Source of the DNA: Sphaerolaimus hirsutus
Taxonomy: Eukaryota; Nematoda; Chromadorea; Monhysterida; Sphaerolaimidae
Direction: 5' to 3'
Length of the DNA stretch: 64,000 nt
Assembly (NCBI GenBank): GCA_964036195.1
Contig: OZ038456.1
Coordinates: 5,890,001-5,954,000, forward strand
In this document: piece by piece, positions 1-14,900 of the stretch
How positions within the stretch are numbered: position 1 is the first letter of the stretch
How the letters are laid out: the number at the start of each line of letters is the position of its first letter
The notes under the pieces: model-generated
Databases searched by the model: none
Seen by the model: only the letters and a program-made list of their open reading frames with translations
Told to the model about the DNA's origin: nothing
Made by a program: the position numbers and the translations under genes

Positions 1-182
1 TACAGCATTCCATGGCGCTGATGCCAACGCCAATGGCGCCATGGTGTGGCGCCTACTAATGGCGCCAGCGCCATTCCGCCACTATGTAGCTAAAATTTTA
101 GGGGGGGGGGCTGAGCCCCCCCCCCTCGCCGGCCTCCGTAAACAAGCAGCCCCCCCGCTCAAAAATACTGGATACGTCCCTG
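1..182. mobile_element. GACGTAGCCAGG hAT-type element, left part off window
   Basis: Ends ...gatacgtccctg followed by gctgcgac, the right end seen in the complete copy at 7434-7864. Contains the same C/G homopolymer runs and the ggcgcc-rich core. Its left end and duplication lie outside the window. Confidence 0.7.
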
Positions 183-189
183 GCTGCGA

Positions 190-576
190 CAACAGAATTT
201 TTTATAACTTATGCCCGAAATTATCTCAAACTTGACTTGTGTGTACACTCAAGTAGTATGTATTGTATATTTCACTGCTTTACCTCACGAATGTGTAACT
301 TTTTCCTCGAAATATGAAACTTTAAAAAAAAATCTGTCCCCTTAATTTTTACTGTTAACAACTAAATATCTAGACGTATTATTGTAGTTGAAAAGCATAA
401 GAAAAACTTTCACTAATGAAGGCAAATTTTTGCGTTTAGGAGAATTAAGTAGCATTGCCGCAAATAAATAATAAAAGAATAATTCTAATGTTCAATGTCC
501 CACTGTTTTTCTCACCATTTTCAAACAGGCTATTTTACGTATCCAAATGTATGGCCATACTTATTCGCGCCATTGG
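190..576. other. No gene or repeat recognised
   Basis: AT-rich intron sequence of OXR1; short open frames here have no coding character. Confidence 0.5.
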
Positions 577-962
577 TACCACACACACTGGATGTCAACT
601 GTTTCAATGTCAACTCCATTTTAGTTCAATTTAGGTCGCAGGACAATTTTCAAGTGCACGTGAGGCAAAGTCGAAAAGGAATTTATATTGCCATGTGCAT
701 TTGAACATAATTTCGCAGTCCATAAACTAAAAATTTATAAAAAACTGTTGGACCAGGTGACATCCGGATCCGGATGTCAACTGGGCCGATGGTCTTTCAA
801 AAAAGTTCAGTTTATGGGCTGCGAATCCATGTTCAAATGCACATAGCAACATAAATTCCTTTTCGACTTTGCCTCACGTGCACTAAAAATTGTCCCGCGA
901 CCTAAATTGAACTAAAATCGAGTTGACACTGAAACAGTTGACATCCAGTGTGTGTGTGGCGC
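577..962. mobile_element. CACACACTGGATGTCAACTG fold-back element
   Basis: Arms of about 160 bp are inverted copies of each other (the 577-722 arm against 805-962) around a short loop. Ends acacacactggatgtcaactg and cagttgacatccagtgtgt show it belongs to the family with ends CACTAGTTGACA at 5501, 24245, 28190 and elsewhere. Confidence 0.75.
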
Positions 963-1217
963 CAATGTCACACTGAATCACATTCATATTTCTATTTCAT
1001 GATCGATATCAATGCTAAAAGTGTCCTGGGGTAGGCAGCTGATAAGTTAAAGTGCTCAAGTCTGGCAGTCAAGGGAAATACTTATATCATAAAATCATGT
1101 TCATATTGAGTATAAATGTGGGAAATAGGTCATTGACATGAGAGCTGTTATGGTCCACGGGTTTTTATGTGACAACATTAAAGCATTCTGTTCTGTAGGA
1201 AATCATCAAAAAGTGGC

Positions 1218-1617
1218 ATACCGTATTTCTTCTTATAAAATGGCATACCTCCAATAGAACGGCAGGTTTTGGCACTTTTTTGCACTCACGAAAATTAATA
1301 GAACGGCAGCCTCCAATAGAACGGCAGGTAGAAATTACGTTGGAAGAGTGCCAGAACAAAGAATATTAGAAAAATGTATGGTGAGAACATCCAATGATTG
1401 ACGGTTATTTTCACATTTGGTTTTGTTTGAATTGATGCCCTGATAGTAAAATGTTGTTCATTTCTCATTAACACCACTGTTCAAATGGAAAATGTCTGAA
1501 AAATATTGGTGAAAAATAGAAGGGCAGCCTCCAATAGAACGGCACTATAATAGAACCGTAGATAAAAATTTAACAAAAAAATATAACGGCGCTCTTCTAT
1601 TAGAAGAAATACGGTAT
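1218..1617. mobile_element. TACCGTATTTCTTC (TTCTAATAGAACGG subtype) element
   Basis: Ends ataccgtatttcttct and agaagaaatacggtat are inverted; the interior repeats aatagaacggcag several times. Same family as 19127-19545, 22290-22450 and 30703-30826. Confidence 0.75.
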
Positions 1618-2690
1618 GGAAGTTATTTTGCTTTTCTCTCATGTCTTTGACAATGGGGCTAAATTTATGCTTCAACAGTAGCGCGAGTGACTAAATACCT
1701 TAAATCCTCGAATAATTCCCCCTCTCATATAAATCCTGTTAGCGGGCGAGGAAAAAGTACCCCCCCCCTCTTGGATGGGTAAGAAATATGTCACATGTAT
1801 AAAAGTGCGTTGTGTATATGTAGTCTCTTAAATATTAAGGTATGTATTTATTATCTTGTAGCTGATTCTTACTAGTATCGATTTTATTGCTTAAATTATG
1901 GAATTTGTATTCCAACTTATGATTAAACTGAATTAACCCTATTTTTGCAGTAAATTGAACATGCATTTTATGAAAAAGTCTGTTAAAAAATAACTCCCCT
2001 GGGGACTTATTCGATGATTTTATGTATTTGGGTTACTTGCATTTTCAAACCAAATTAAAACGCCCTGTGAATTTTGTAACCCCCCATTTGTTTCAGGGTG
2101 ATGTCTACATTATTGTCACAAACTTTATCATGAAAAACTGTCAAAATTTAAATCAAATCAAATTTTAACAATAATTATTTTAAATGGATAATGTTCTACC
2201 TAGTTTGGCAACGTTCCAATCTTATCGACGTAAAAGCGCACGCAGGGCGCGACTTTTTTCCAAAGCGATTGTGGAAATTGTTGCGCAGGAATGTTGGTGC
2301 AATTTATTGTGAAATAAAATATGATGTTTAGTGCTGGCCCGATATATTTACACGCGGTAGTTTTCAATCGAAATTTCAACCGAAGTACTACAAATTTTGG
2401 CTGAGGTTTTTTCAATAACCGTTTCGATGGTAGGGTTAAAAAAAACGTTTTCTTTTTGTTTTAAAACCCCCCTGGATATCCCTAGTTAAAACATACATAA
2501 CATAACACAATTATAACACATAAATATTTATGTTCCAAAATAAATATTGAATATCAATATTTATGTGTTCGCAAAAAATCGACCCGCTAAAGAACACAGT
2601 TTGCGCCAATCATAAAATTTATATCGCCACCAGATAGAAATCCAAAGACATTTTACAATTTCTACGACAACAAAATCCCCCCAAAATTAT
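1618..2690. other. OXR1 intron, nothing recognised
   Basis: AT-rich sequence with one gggcgaggaaaaagtac-cccc remnant near 1745. No gene, RNA or complete element seen. Confidence 0.4.
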
Positions 2691-2694
2691 GCAG

Positions 2695-2930
2695 GCGACG
2701 CCGCATCATCGACAACAACAACAACGGAAACATCTCAATCCCACTGTTCATCCCGTTCCGACTTGTACCGGGCGCACAGCAGTCGGGTTCCCGGGCCGGT
2801 TCCCAATTCGGAACACGGAACCCGATCGGAAACCGGAACCGGGTCGGGTTCCACCGTCAGGAGAAGATCGAGCGACGAATCTGGAGCCAGTTTAGACGCT
2901 GATTGCTTGAGGAGGTTTCTGAAACTCAAG
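2695..2930 (+). CDS. OXR1: OXR1 internal exon (Ser/Thr-rich, ends FLKLK)
   Basis: The frame opens after acceptor ...ttatgcag and needs one base from an upstream exon outside the window. It encodes a polar, low-complexity stretch (poly-Thr, RRRSSDESGAS) ending in CLRRFLKLK, then donor gtaatt. FLK immediately before the VK-x-IT segment is the conserved entry to the GRAM-like region in this family, which is why this exon is joined to the one at 20761 (both phase 0). The exon is GC-richer than its flanks. Confidence 0.8.
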
Positions 2931-5900
2931 GTAATTTGGGTAGCGTGGGATTTAATTGGGGTCGTGTGAGAAAGCTGATTTGGTTTGTGTGTGTGTTCGC
3001 TTCACAGGGGGCAGTCCCGAGCCCTGTAAAAGTGTCAAATGTAAAGTGAAATGCAAAGTAAAGTGTCAGTTGTCATGCGAAGTGCTAAATGTAAAGTAAA
3101 GTGTCAATTGAGTATCCAAATCGAATTTTTTTTGTATCCGAATCTTGTTTTTTTGTATCCAAATTTTATGTTTTTGCATCCAAATCGTATGTAGAAAAAT
3201 GCGATTTGGATGCAAAACTTTACATCTGACACTTTACACTTTACAGGGCTTGGGATGTTTTTGCATGCAAAATGGCGGCTATTTTGTGGGTAAGGTTTCA
3301 CTTTGTGGCCGACATGCCATTCACAGAGCTTTTCGTTTTTCATTGCATTTGATATGCAAAATGTTGATAAAGTTGTGTTTTTGGATGCATGCATTCGTAT
3401 GCACCTGTTTTAAATGAAAGTGCTCAAATTTGAGGGAAATATTATTTGCAAGCATCCAACAACATATTATGTACACATTTATTTACATGCAGATGAATAC
3501 ATGTACATGAATACATAAAAATGGATACCTAATGGTACAAAAAAGTCAATACATTCGAGTGAGCGTTTAGGAATGACAGTGTAGCACGCGGCTGCGAACG
3601 CATTTAATTTATTTCCTGTATGATGTACTTGATATATATTGCTATGATGATAACCTGTACATGTGCATGTAATGTAAACCTATTTTTTACTGTGGAAATG
3701 TTTTTGAAGTAGTGCAAAATGACTTAATAAGATAAAAATGGGCTGAACAACCAGTTTTAGTTTCCACCTTTCATGCTGAAATGTAAAATGTAAAAATACC
3801 TAAATTTAGTAGCAATTTTCCATATTTAACTACGACTGCATTTGAGGCACTGCAATAGCTACAAAATATTCATGCATTCCTACTAGGGATGGCCCGGGTT
3901 TTTTTCAAAGGTTTAAAAAAAAATAAAAAACTTTTTATTTAAAAAACCCGACCATCGAAACCGTTTTTTTTAAACCTTGGCCAAATTTTTTAATACTAAG
4001 CACTAGGTATTTTGCATATTTTTTTGCGCGCAAGCGCGCAATTTCGCATACACATAGCCATTGGTGGTTGTTTACATTGGTTTTGAATCATTTTTTTGTG
4101 GGAAAGCTTCCATTTGTTCATGCTTTTGTGTCATAAAAAGCCGTGATATGTTGGTGCCTGCAACAGCAGTCAATGTGCCTCCATATACTTGTACAGTGTG
4201 AAAAATGACTGCTAATAGATTAGCCTTCATTGTAACCTAATTTAAACACTATTCAATAGCCAACTTCACTTGATGTCACGAATGTTCGACAAAAGCCAAT
4301 ATACGTAATAAGTCTACATAAAAACGGATATTTTTGACAGAAATCACCACGTATAATGATATCCCATGGCTCCACAGCCATTCTATCGCGATATATAACA
4401 TCACAAAGTACTGTTACCTGTCTGATTTACCTATATATGTTGACTCATGATCATATGTGGGAGCTTTTGAAAAAAACGGTTTATTTTAAAATAAAACCCT
4501 GTTTTTGAAAAAAACGGGTTTTATTTTAAAAAAACCTTGCGTTAAAAAAACCTTTTCCGGCCATCCCTAATTCCTACCGTATAAAAGTGCATGCTATCTA
4601 GTTTTGAGTGCATGGTCTCTTTTCTTTATAAGATACTACACTAAAGCAATGCAATACCCATGTCCGCTACTGCAGAAAAAATGTAATTTTGCGGTTTTGA
4701 TGGGGGTGCGGCGTTTTTGGGGTGCATTTTGAGTGTTCGATTAATGTGTTTTTTTTAAAATTCCGTCATTGAGATAGGTTTTTTATCTTTTTTTGTGCGG
4801 TGGAATTATTTTTGTGCAGTTGCGCCTTTTTTTGAATTCAACCTTTTTCAATATTTCTGGATAAATACATTTATGCCTACATATGTTAGGCAGTTAAAAG
4901 GTTATTAAAAGGTTTATATTTAGCTTACTATTTAGCAATTTCCGTTATGTTTGCATAATTCGTGCATTGAGGCGTGTTTCCTTTATGCGTTGTCAAGATT
5001 TAAAACCGCATACAAAATTACCCGCTGACGTATGAAACACATTTTACGAGCTACAAAGCTTTTTGGAGTACTTTGAAAATAGTGGGACAGGGGGAAATTT
5101 CCCAGTAAAGTGGACAAATGACAAAAAGTGGAAAAACGTCAGAATTAAATTTGTGACGAGTATTTTTATTGAGAAATTGTCTTTTCACTTTATTTATCAA
5201 TACTCCATTGACCGCACAGTTTACACGTTCACATAATTGTGTCTTAAAATGTTGGCAATGTGCCAACCATAATTGAAGTTTGTGACCCTTCTTAAGCAAC
5301 GACAAAATCGTGCCTGTGCAGACAAGAATGTACTGAAAGACAAAGTGTTAGATAGCAAACACAATTTTATTTTACTTTATTTTACAATAGTCTCATGCAT
5401 TAGTCATCTTTGGCGCGCTGCCAACGTGAACTGCGTATGCAAAGCGTAAGTCACACAGACTACTTAATACAGTTTTCGCACTTGTCTGCTTGGATAATTG
5501 GGCCCCCACATGCTAGTTGACATCGACACCAAATGTCAACTGGTGCCGATCCCGATTCAGAGCTTGCTGACAAGCCGACTAATGACGTTCAAACGCAAGC
5601 TTTGAATTGGGATCGACACCAGTTGACATTTGGTGTCGATGTCAACTAGCGTTTGTGGGGCCATAGGCACCTGGCATAATTCAAATTGAATTTGAGCGAT
5701 CTCAAGACACTTTTCACTTAGGGAGTTTTCTTTGTAGCGGAAAAATGTTAGTCCTTTACATGCGGGTATTTAGCTTTGGGGACCGGCGCCACATGGCGCC
5801 ATGCGGAATACTTGCAATATGTTACTTCATTCCATTCACCTTTTCATTCGCTTTATTCCATCTACCTATGTGCTTTCAAATTGGGCGAAACCGACTTTTT

Positions 5901-8900
5901 GAATTTTCTTTTTAGATCGCGGTTTGACCGCCGAAAAAATGATACCTAGTTCCCTGAAAACCGTATTCGTTTGAACCCTAACGTAAACATAACCTAGGAT
6001 TCTGACTAGGGTTGGAAAAAAAAACTTTTTTTAACTTTTTTTTTAAACTTTTTTTTTTAACTCGATGTTTTTTTTTAAAAAAACAACGTTTTTAAAAAAA
6101 AACAACGTTTTTTTTTAAAAAAAAAAAACGTTTTTTTTTAAAAAACAACGTTTTTTTTAAAAGCTCCCTGATATGACCTAGTGTCAACATATATAGGTAT
6201 ATCAGACACTGGCAATACTCTGTGATGTTAAATATGACCATATAATGGCTGTGGAGCCATGGGATAGCATTATAAGTGGTGATTTGTGTCAAAAATATCC
6301 ATTTTTTGTCGACATATCGTTTGTATATCGCCTTATAGTCGAATGTTTGTGACTTCAGGTAAAGTTTGGCACGGAATGGTGATCAAACAAGGTTATAAAA
6401 GGAGGTTGTTACTTTGGGAGTGAAGTTACACACTGTGGAGGTACATGGAAGCACATTACCTCAATATTATATATTACAGCAACTAGGGTTGGCCGATGTT
6501 TGTTTTTAAACGTTTTTTTTTAAAAAAAACAACGTTTTTTTTAAAAAAAAACGTTTAAAAAAAACATCGGCCAACCCTAATTCTGACTGTGTATTATGCC
6601 ATAAATTTCGTGGTATTATTTTTAAAATGCTCATAATTATGTACACTTTTGTGCACAGTTTTCATGTGATAATAAGTTTTTCACCATTTTCAACATTATG
6701 TTTACTAACAAAACATTTCGGACGTCATGTTTTAAAAAAAACAACGTTTTTTTTATAAAAAAAACGTTTAAAAAAAACATCGGCCAACCCTAATTCTGAC
6801 TGTGTATTATGCCATAAATTTCGTGGTATTATTTTTAAAATGCTCATAAATATGTACACTTTTGTGCACAGTTTTCATGTGATAATAAGTTTTTCACCAT
6901 TTTCAACATTATGTTTACTGAGCGGATTCCATGCTTTGCGCGAAATATAAAAAATCGGACTTTCTTCAGATATTTAGGACTTAGGTAGCATATAACAGAT
7001 CCCAGCGCATAATTTCGAATACATGTACTTTTTGGAATTCTTACGTTGTACTTTTATTTGTATATCTAAACTTTTAAATGTTGCGTTGTTTATAAGAAAA
7101 TAAATACCTTAGTGCAGCGCTGGGTTTAATTTTAAATAAATTATTATATGATTATAAATCTAAATACTTGCATTTGCGCACCTTATAAATTAAATAAAAG
7201 TCGGTCCGCAAGCGATCAGTTGAAAATGCTTTTGAAAAACGGATCAACTTTAAAAAAAAGTGTACCTAGTATTTTACCGCCCAGCAGTAGGGCTAACACT
7301 TCGAGCACTGAGGGCATTTATTTTCGTTCACTCTTTAGACAGATGGAAACTATTCAACAATGGTAAACTATTTTTATATCTGTTCCTTTATTCAGATGGG
7401 ATACGGTAGAGTTCATTGTAAGGTAGAGTCAGTCAGGGACGTAGCCAGGATTTTCGACTGGGGGGGGGCGGATTGTATACGAATGGCGGCGCCCCCCCCC
7501 CCCCTAAAATTTGACCCCAGTGGTAAAGGAATGGCGCCTTGGCGCCAGCACCATTTGTAGGCGCCAAGCCATGGCGCCATTGGCGTTGGCATTGGCGCCA
7601 AATACAGCTGTACATGTATGTATTTTATATACATATACAGCGACGGGGACAGATTTTGAGTGATTTTTTTGGCCTTAACTATAAATATGAAGGCAAAATA
7701 CTGTGCGGCGCCGAAATGCGCGCATGCGCGCAAAATTTTTCCGGACTGCCGACAAAATCGCTTTACGGAAGTGCCTTTTCTGGCATTTTTTTTGGTCCGA
7801 CCCGGGAAGGGGGGGGGGGCGGCCGCCCCCCCGCCCCTTCCCCGCCCCCCTGGCTACGTCCTTGGAGTCAGTAGACTATAATCACTTTTTCCCGATGTGC
7901 AGGTTTATGTAGCAATTAAATAGTTCCTAAATTACATGCTTTCTATCAGGCGGCTCCAAGTTTTGCATGCATGTACTTATGTTCACATTTTGTGAAAAAG
8001 GTTCCCCTTTCTGTATGTAAAAATGCATGCAGCTTTTCCACCTGTATTCTCTGTCGACAAAATATTTTAGAATGTGTTTTCCAATGTTCTTTTTTACAAA
8101 ATTATTCACAGTTAAAAAAAGTTATTGTCATAATCGGAGACCTGAAATTGCAGGAAATTTGCAAGGTTTCAAGTTTCTGGTAAGTTTAGAATAAACTGTT
8201 TTGAGATAAATGTGACCATGCAGAAGTGGGGGTGATACAGGAAATTTATGCTGGCACATGACTTTTTATGGTGTGTGCATAAATGTTGATTAATGTGGAA
8301 AGCATGATGTGAGTAAGTTCTTGGCTGCAAAAATTTCTTGGCTACATTTTGTACCTGCCCACTTTGCTTATATGTGCCTAACATTTTTGAAAAGTTTATA
8401 AACATTGTTTTATTTATTTTTTTGAAAATGATTTGTTTGTAGCTTTTCAAATGACATGTTCATTGCTGTTTACCTAATTCTGACTGGCTTTGCTTTCAAA
8501 ATCATTGCAATGTTAAATATGATTGATACTGGATACTTTGTGGGCAGAAACTTTGTTTCACCCAAGTATTTGAAATTAAGCATGGGCAATTAAGGGGCTA
8601 GCTAAATGTCATGCCTATGTGAATGTCTAGTGCTGCTACCAACCTTGCAGCTTGTCAAGTGACAACTTCATACAAAGTTGCATATTGTGTGAAAAGTATC
8701 ATAAAGTGTCCACCTTCCTGTGAACATGAAAAACTTTGTCTGCAACTTTTCACTTGACAGTGCACTTGACATGGTGCAGTGTTAACCCCTGGACAAAAAC
8801 TGAGTGACAGTTAGACCTCTGGTTTTTGATAAACTATCTTTTATATAAAAATATATGCATAAGACTGTCTTCTTCCCATCCCTGTTCCTGAATAAATGGG

Positions 8901-11900
8901 CCAGTGGGTTTTGTGTGTCATTCAGGGGTCTCCAGGATTTTGGCCCTCGCGGGGGCTGGATAGATAGCAAATCGCTCCTCCGGAGGGATAGATAGCTGAA
9001 AATTTTTCTGGGGGGGGGGGGGTTTGGGGGGGCACAATATATAGGCTTGTTCAAGGTTAAGAAGGCAGAAAGGGGAAAAAATCGCTAATAATCAGTTAAA
9101 AGTAGCCAAAAGCAGGTAAAAAATGGCTAAAAGTAGGTATATAACTATATATATAGCCGGAAAGCACGATTTTAAAGGTGAAAAACTATAAAAATGTGCG
9201 AAAATTAGTGATTTTGAGCGAAAATTGGGGGAAAATTTCTCAAAAACCACTCCAGATAGATAGATAGCTGAGCGATTTGGGGGGGTCTTTGGGGGTAGTA
9301 GCCAGAAATTTTGCCTCGGGATAGATATATACCTTAGCGGCCTCCGGGATAGATAGATAGCTGGCCGATTGGGGGGGGCTGCCCCCCCCCCCAAATCCGC
9401 CAGCTATCTATCTATCCCCGAGGCCGCTCAGCTATCTATTTATCCCGAGGCAAAATTTTTGGCTACTACTAGGGTTCAAACGGGACCAGTTTTTCGGACC
9501 GGGACCGGGACCGGGACCAGAAATTTTCTAATGTCGGGACCGGGACCGGGACTGGGGGGTCGGACCGGGACCGGGACCGGGACTGGCTTTTTTCAATTGT
9601 CGGGACCGGGACTGGGGGGTCCGGACCGGGACTGGGATTTGCCGAACCAGGTACCGGCACCGTGGCATTGTTTGAAGACTAGAATCATGTTGGGGATCTT
9701 TCTAACGCTGTCACATCATGGAAAAATACATAGTAATCATTGGCTGGGTATTTGCGCGCTTGCGCGCAAAAAATTTTTAGATGTTCCTACAAAATCGCTT
9801 TAGAAAAGTGCCATTTCTGGCAAATTTTCTTGATAAATACGTTTTTTCCATCCCTTGTCGGGACCGATATAAAATTACGGGACCGGGACCGGGACCGGGA
9901 CTGGGTGGTCGGGACCGGGACCGGGACCGGGACTGGCTTTTTTTAATTGTCGGGACCGGGACCGGGACCGGGACTGGGGTGTCGGGACCGGGACCGGGAC
10001 CGGGACCGCCCCAGTCCCGACTTTTTGCCGAACCATGTACCGGGACCGCGGTCCCGTTTGAACCCTAGCTACTACCCCCGAAGACCCCCCCCCCTAAATC
10101 GCTCAGCTATCTATCTATCTGGAGTGGTTTTTGAGAAATTTTGCCCCAATTTTCGCTAAAAATCACCTATTTTCGCACCTTTTTATAGTTTTTCACCTTC
10201 AAAATCGTGCTCTCCGGCTATATGCATGGTTATGTGCCTGTTTTTAGCCATTTTAAACCTACTTTTGGCCACTTTTAACCGATTATTAGCGATTTTATCC
10301 CCTTTCGGCCTTCTATGCACTGAAATAGCCTATATATTTTGCCCCCGCGAGCCCCCCCCCCAAGCCCCCCAGGCCCCCCAGAAATTTTTTTCAGCTATCT
10401 ATCCCTCCGGAGGAGCGATTTGCTATCTATCCAGCCCCCGCGAGGGCCAAAATCTTGGAGACCCCTGCCGACGGGTACCCGAAATTGCGCGCGAAGCTGT
10501 GATGTTCCGTGTGCTTTTGAGTGATTGACGGGTTGGGTAGCTTGGTGCCACTCCCAGACCCTGTAAAATGTCATATATCGTGTAAATCACCCAGTGAAGT
10601 GTCATGAGTCATGTAAATTACTCTGTAGAGTGTCATGTGTATACAAATATTATTTTATCGTATCCAAATCTTATGTTTTTGTACCCAAATCTTGTCATGT
10701 CAAAAAGTAAGATTTGGATGTCAAAAAAGCAATGTCAAAAAGTAAGATTTGGATGTCAAAAACATAAGATTTGGATCCGATAAAATAATATTTGGATACA
10801 CTTTTACATGACACATGACATTTTACAGGTTCTTTTACACTTTACAGGGTCTTTTACAGGGTCTGGGAGTGCCCCCTGGTGTCGGGTCGATGAAGATAAG
10901 CGCCTGCTTTTTCATTGGCGCATTTTTCGCGCCAATTTGCGGTAGTTGGTTATTTTGTGTGTCGGTGAGAGTTTATGTCAAATTGGGACGAACTGCTGAG
11001 TTTGACCGATTGACAATGTACAAAAAGTAGGTGGTAACCGTTATCTAAAAGAGCAGAAATTTGCAAAATCAGAAAACACAGAAACTGTGTTTCTGTGTTT
11101 CGTGTTGTTTTTCACTAAAATGCCAGATCTCAGAAGCAATGTAATTAATTTTTTACCTTGAAAAACTAGTGGCCAACCGCCTTCAAAAAGTTTTGAGAAA
11201 ATAATTTTCCAGAAATGACAACAAAACTGTCCCTAAATGTCATCATATTCCAAAAAAAATACAATGTGTAAAAACCTTTAAAAAAATCAAAACACAGAAA
11301 GTGTCACTAAAACTGTGTTGACATCCTCGATCACACGTGACTGGCTCAATTGGAAGTTTGCTCTCAATGTGTAAGTGTGTGTGTGTATGCATGCACTTGT
11401 AGGGATGGATGGCGTGCGCATGGATGCGGGCCATGAGCACAGCCAGCTGGGAAGCACTGCAACTAGGGGTGTGTCATTGCGTACCCTTTTGTTGCGTATC
11501 TGTAGTTTTGCGTATCTGTGTGGTGAATTTTGTTGTTGAATATCACTTTTTGATAGGTGTGTTGCATGGATACATTACTAAGTCAAGTGACTTCAGAATG
11601 ATGTGATGGCAACTTGACTTTATTGTATTTATGGAGTTTACAACATTGTAAATAACAATGTTACAACATTGCATACAACTTGTTTAGTATGCACATGGCT
11701 TATTACATTGTTAATAGTATGCCGAAATTGAATGTGCAAACACTGCACGAAATTTCAGTAAAAGCTATAACATTCACTTTAATTTATTTGGTTAATTGTG
11801 TCCAAGGTATCTGAACTTTCTGTCAAATTTCACTGTTATTTTTTCTGTAAATCCTTCCATATTATTTATTTTAAAGACTTTTTGCCATGCAAAAAGAATA

Positions 11901-14900
11901 TTGTTTACTCTGCTATTGACTAGAATCCGTGGTAATGGTTCCATGCTGTTTATTTCAAATTCGTTTGAATGCTTATCATGATTTATGCTTTCTCATTTTT
12001 GCGTGTATCTATTTTTGGATACGTGATGCACAGATGGATACCATTTGATATGTTTTAGATTAGCACCTCTCAGTCTAAGCTTACATACTGTAATTTAATA
12101 GCGTCCTATGTTATGTGTATGCAGACGGGCAAGTGCCCCAGTTTTTTATTCTCAAATTGTTCTTTGCACTATTTTTGAACAATTCAATCAGCAACAGTGG
12201 TGACATTTTATATTCGTGTGATTATGGTAAATAGATGCATTGGGGGCAAAAATATAAGGCATGTGAGCTGTTAGATTGATAATGTTTGTCACCTGTTCTC
12301 ACTTTTGTGACATTTTCGTTTTGGCTCTACAAAACTTTTGGGAGTCAATGATATTTACTTATTCTCAGGTCCATTTTTTTCCTGCTTTCTGCAGCCCTTG
12401 TTCATATTAAAATTTGCATAAAAATATGCAAAGAGTTGGCATTAAAATTCATTGTCTGCAGCGATCAAAGTTTGTTTTAAAAGATTTTTTTTATCAAGTA
12501 AAATTCAAATTTTTATTGCATTGAGAAACTAAATACCGTATTTCCTCGAAATACCCCCCGGGGGGTGATTGTTTCAGAGTGAGAATTTTGAGAGAAAAAC
12601 GTGAAAAATGCAACAATAACCACCATTTATATGTTTTTACAGCCTTATATAAGGATGTAGATGGTATAAACGATGTTGTAACGTAACACAGTAAGTGTTT
12701 TGAACATCTGTTATGCATTTCCCGGACCACAAATTCATAGTGCCGATTTTGAGGGGGGTATTTCGAGGAAATACGGTACTAAGCTAAAATCCGTTAACCC
12801 AGAAATAGTTTGTCGCTCAACTGCCCGCACCCAAGACGCCTTATTATTTATTTTTAGTGCAGGTGACTTTGTTAATTGCGATGTTGCGTTATCGAATGTA
12901 GATTTAATGATGTCCACAGAGTGCGTTACTTAATGATTGCTTTTGTTTTAGCTATTTTAAATAAGTGCCAGCGATTTTAGTGCCATGTGCATTACTGTTA
13001 ATGCGCGGCGTGCAAAAATAGCTGATAGATTTGCATATGTAAATTGTGAATACGGTATTACCTCGAATTATCTCCACGTTGAATTACCCCCCCCCCCCAT
13101 CAAAATGGGCTTGGGAAAATACCCCCCCCCCCCCCTCGGAATACCCCCCTCCATTCCGGAATGATGTACAGGGTGGCCATGTCAGGCGCACGGTTTCAAA
13201 ATGCTCCCAACACGTCAATTTTGAATGAAAACTGCTCAAATTTGGTATGGGAGTAGATAAATGTACCCCATTTGTTGTGGTCAGTGCACCGTTTCATATT
13301 GCAAGATTTCATGTCTGGAACGTGAAACAGTTTCATACGTGTTTGAATGTGGCACATGTCACAGTTTCTACCAAAGCACCAAATATTCATAAAAATACTC
13401 CAAATTTGGTATGAGAGTAGACGAATGTACCCCATTTAGTATGTTTAGTGCGCACATTCATAAAGTCGTCAGACGTATCGCCCTACAAACATTTGCGTCA
13501 ATCTCTCCAGTGGAGAGTGCATGACGGCATTAGGAATTGTGACGCAATATTTTAACGATTGGAATAGATCGGGTCACTCATGAAAACTTGGCCCTAATCC
13601 CAGTTACCAGTTGCGTATTATACAAATGAGAGTGAAAACTGAAAGTTCGCTTAAAATTGTTAAAATTTGCTTCGCTTTGCCAATTTCCACCTTCATAATC
13701 GCTATTTTTGTTTATATTCATGGTTATATAGCTATTGTGAGCCTATTTTATTGATATTAATAGCGGATTTCGAAATTTTGGCCGGCTGCCAAGTTCTCTT
13801 CTGTTGGAATGGAGCCAACAAATGAAAAATTAAATAAAAACAAAAACGGTTGTTTGGACGGTAAAACGGTAGTTTAAACGGTCAAATTCTTTACGAGCAG
13901 CGTTGAAAATGTAGATAACTAGGGCGTGGCACGCACGGACGCAGCGAAACGTCCATTTTTCTTTAATATGATTTTCTTTTTCAATTTCTAGCGTCCGCGT
14001 GGGACACAAGTTTCGTTGTTCGCTCTATTCACGAGCGAATTCTAACTCTCCGATTTTTGTAGGGTGAAATGTCCGCCGACTTTATCAGTAAATTTTCATA
14101 TTGATCACATCATATGCAAAAGAACATCACTCTCCACATAACCACTTAGCAAAAAGATTTAGCAATTTTGCTCAGTCTCCTCGAACCATATCGCTAAATT
14201 AATCAGTGGATATTTGTCAACTTGACAGAGTCTTGAAAGTTCGATATTTAGCTGTTGCTTTTGAACTGTATACACAGCATGTACATTCAAACACAATGCG
14301 CCACGTTCAAAACACATATGAAACTGTGCTTCACGTTCCGACATGAAATTTTGCGATATGAAACGGTGCACTTAACACAACAAATGGGGTACATTTATCT
14401 ACTCCCATACCAAATTTGAGCAGTTTTCATTCATAATTGATGTGTTGGGAGCATTTTGCAACCGTGCGCCTGACGTGGGCCTAGGGTTTTTTCAAAGGTT
14501 ATTTTAAAATAAAAAACGTTTTATTTTTAAAAAACCCGACCATCGAAACCGTAAATTTTTTGTACTAAGTACTATGTATTTTGCAATTTTTTGCGCGCAA
14601 GCGTGCAATTTCACTTGCACATTACTTTTTGTGGTTGTTTTCATTGGTTTTGCAGCAGGGGTTTCCAGGATTTTGGCCCTCGCGGGGGCTGGATAGATAG
14701 CAAATCGCTCCTCCGGAGGGATAGATAGCTGAAAAATTTTTCTGGGGGGGGGGGCTTGGGGGGGGGGCTGGCGGGGGCACAATATATAGGCTTTTTCAAG
14801 GTTAAGAAGGCAGAAAAAGGAAAAAATCGCTAAGAATCAGTTAAAAGTAGCCAAAAGTAGGTATAAAATGGCTAATAATAGGTATATAACCATGTATATA

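Noticed and set aside
9469..10068. Gly/Pro/Asp-rich frames (GPGPGPG, RDRDRD)
   Set aside because: Translation of (GGGACC)n microsatellite cores.
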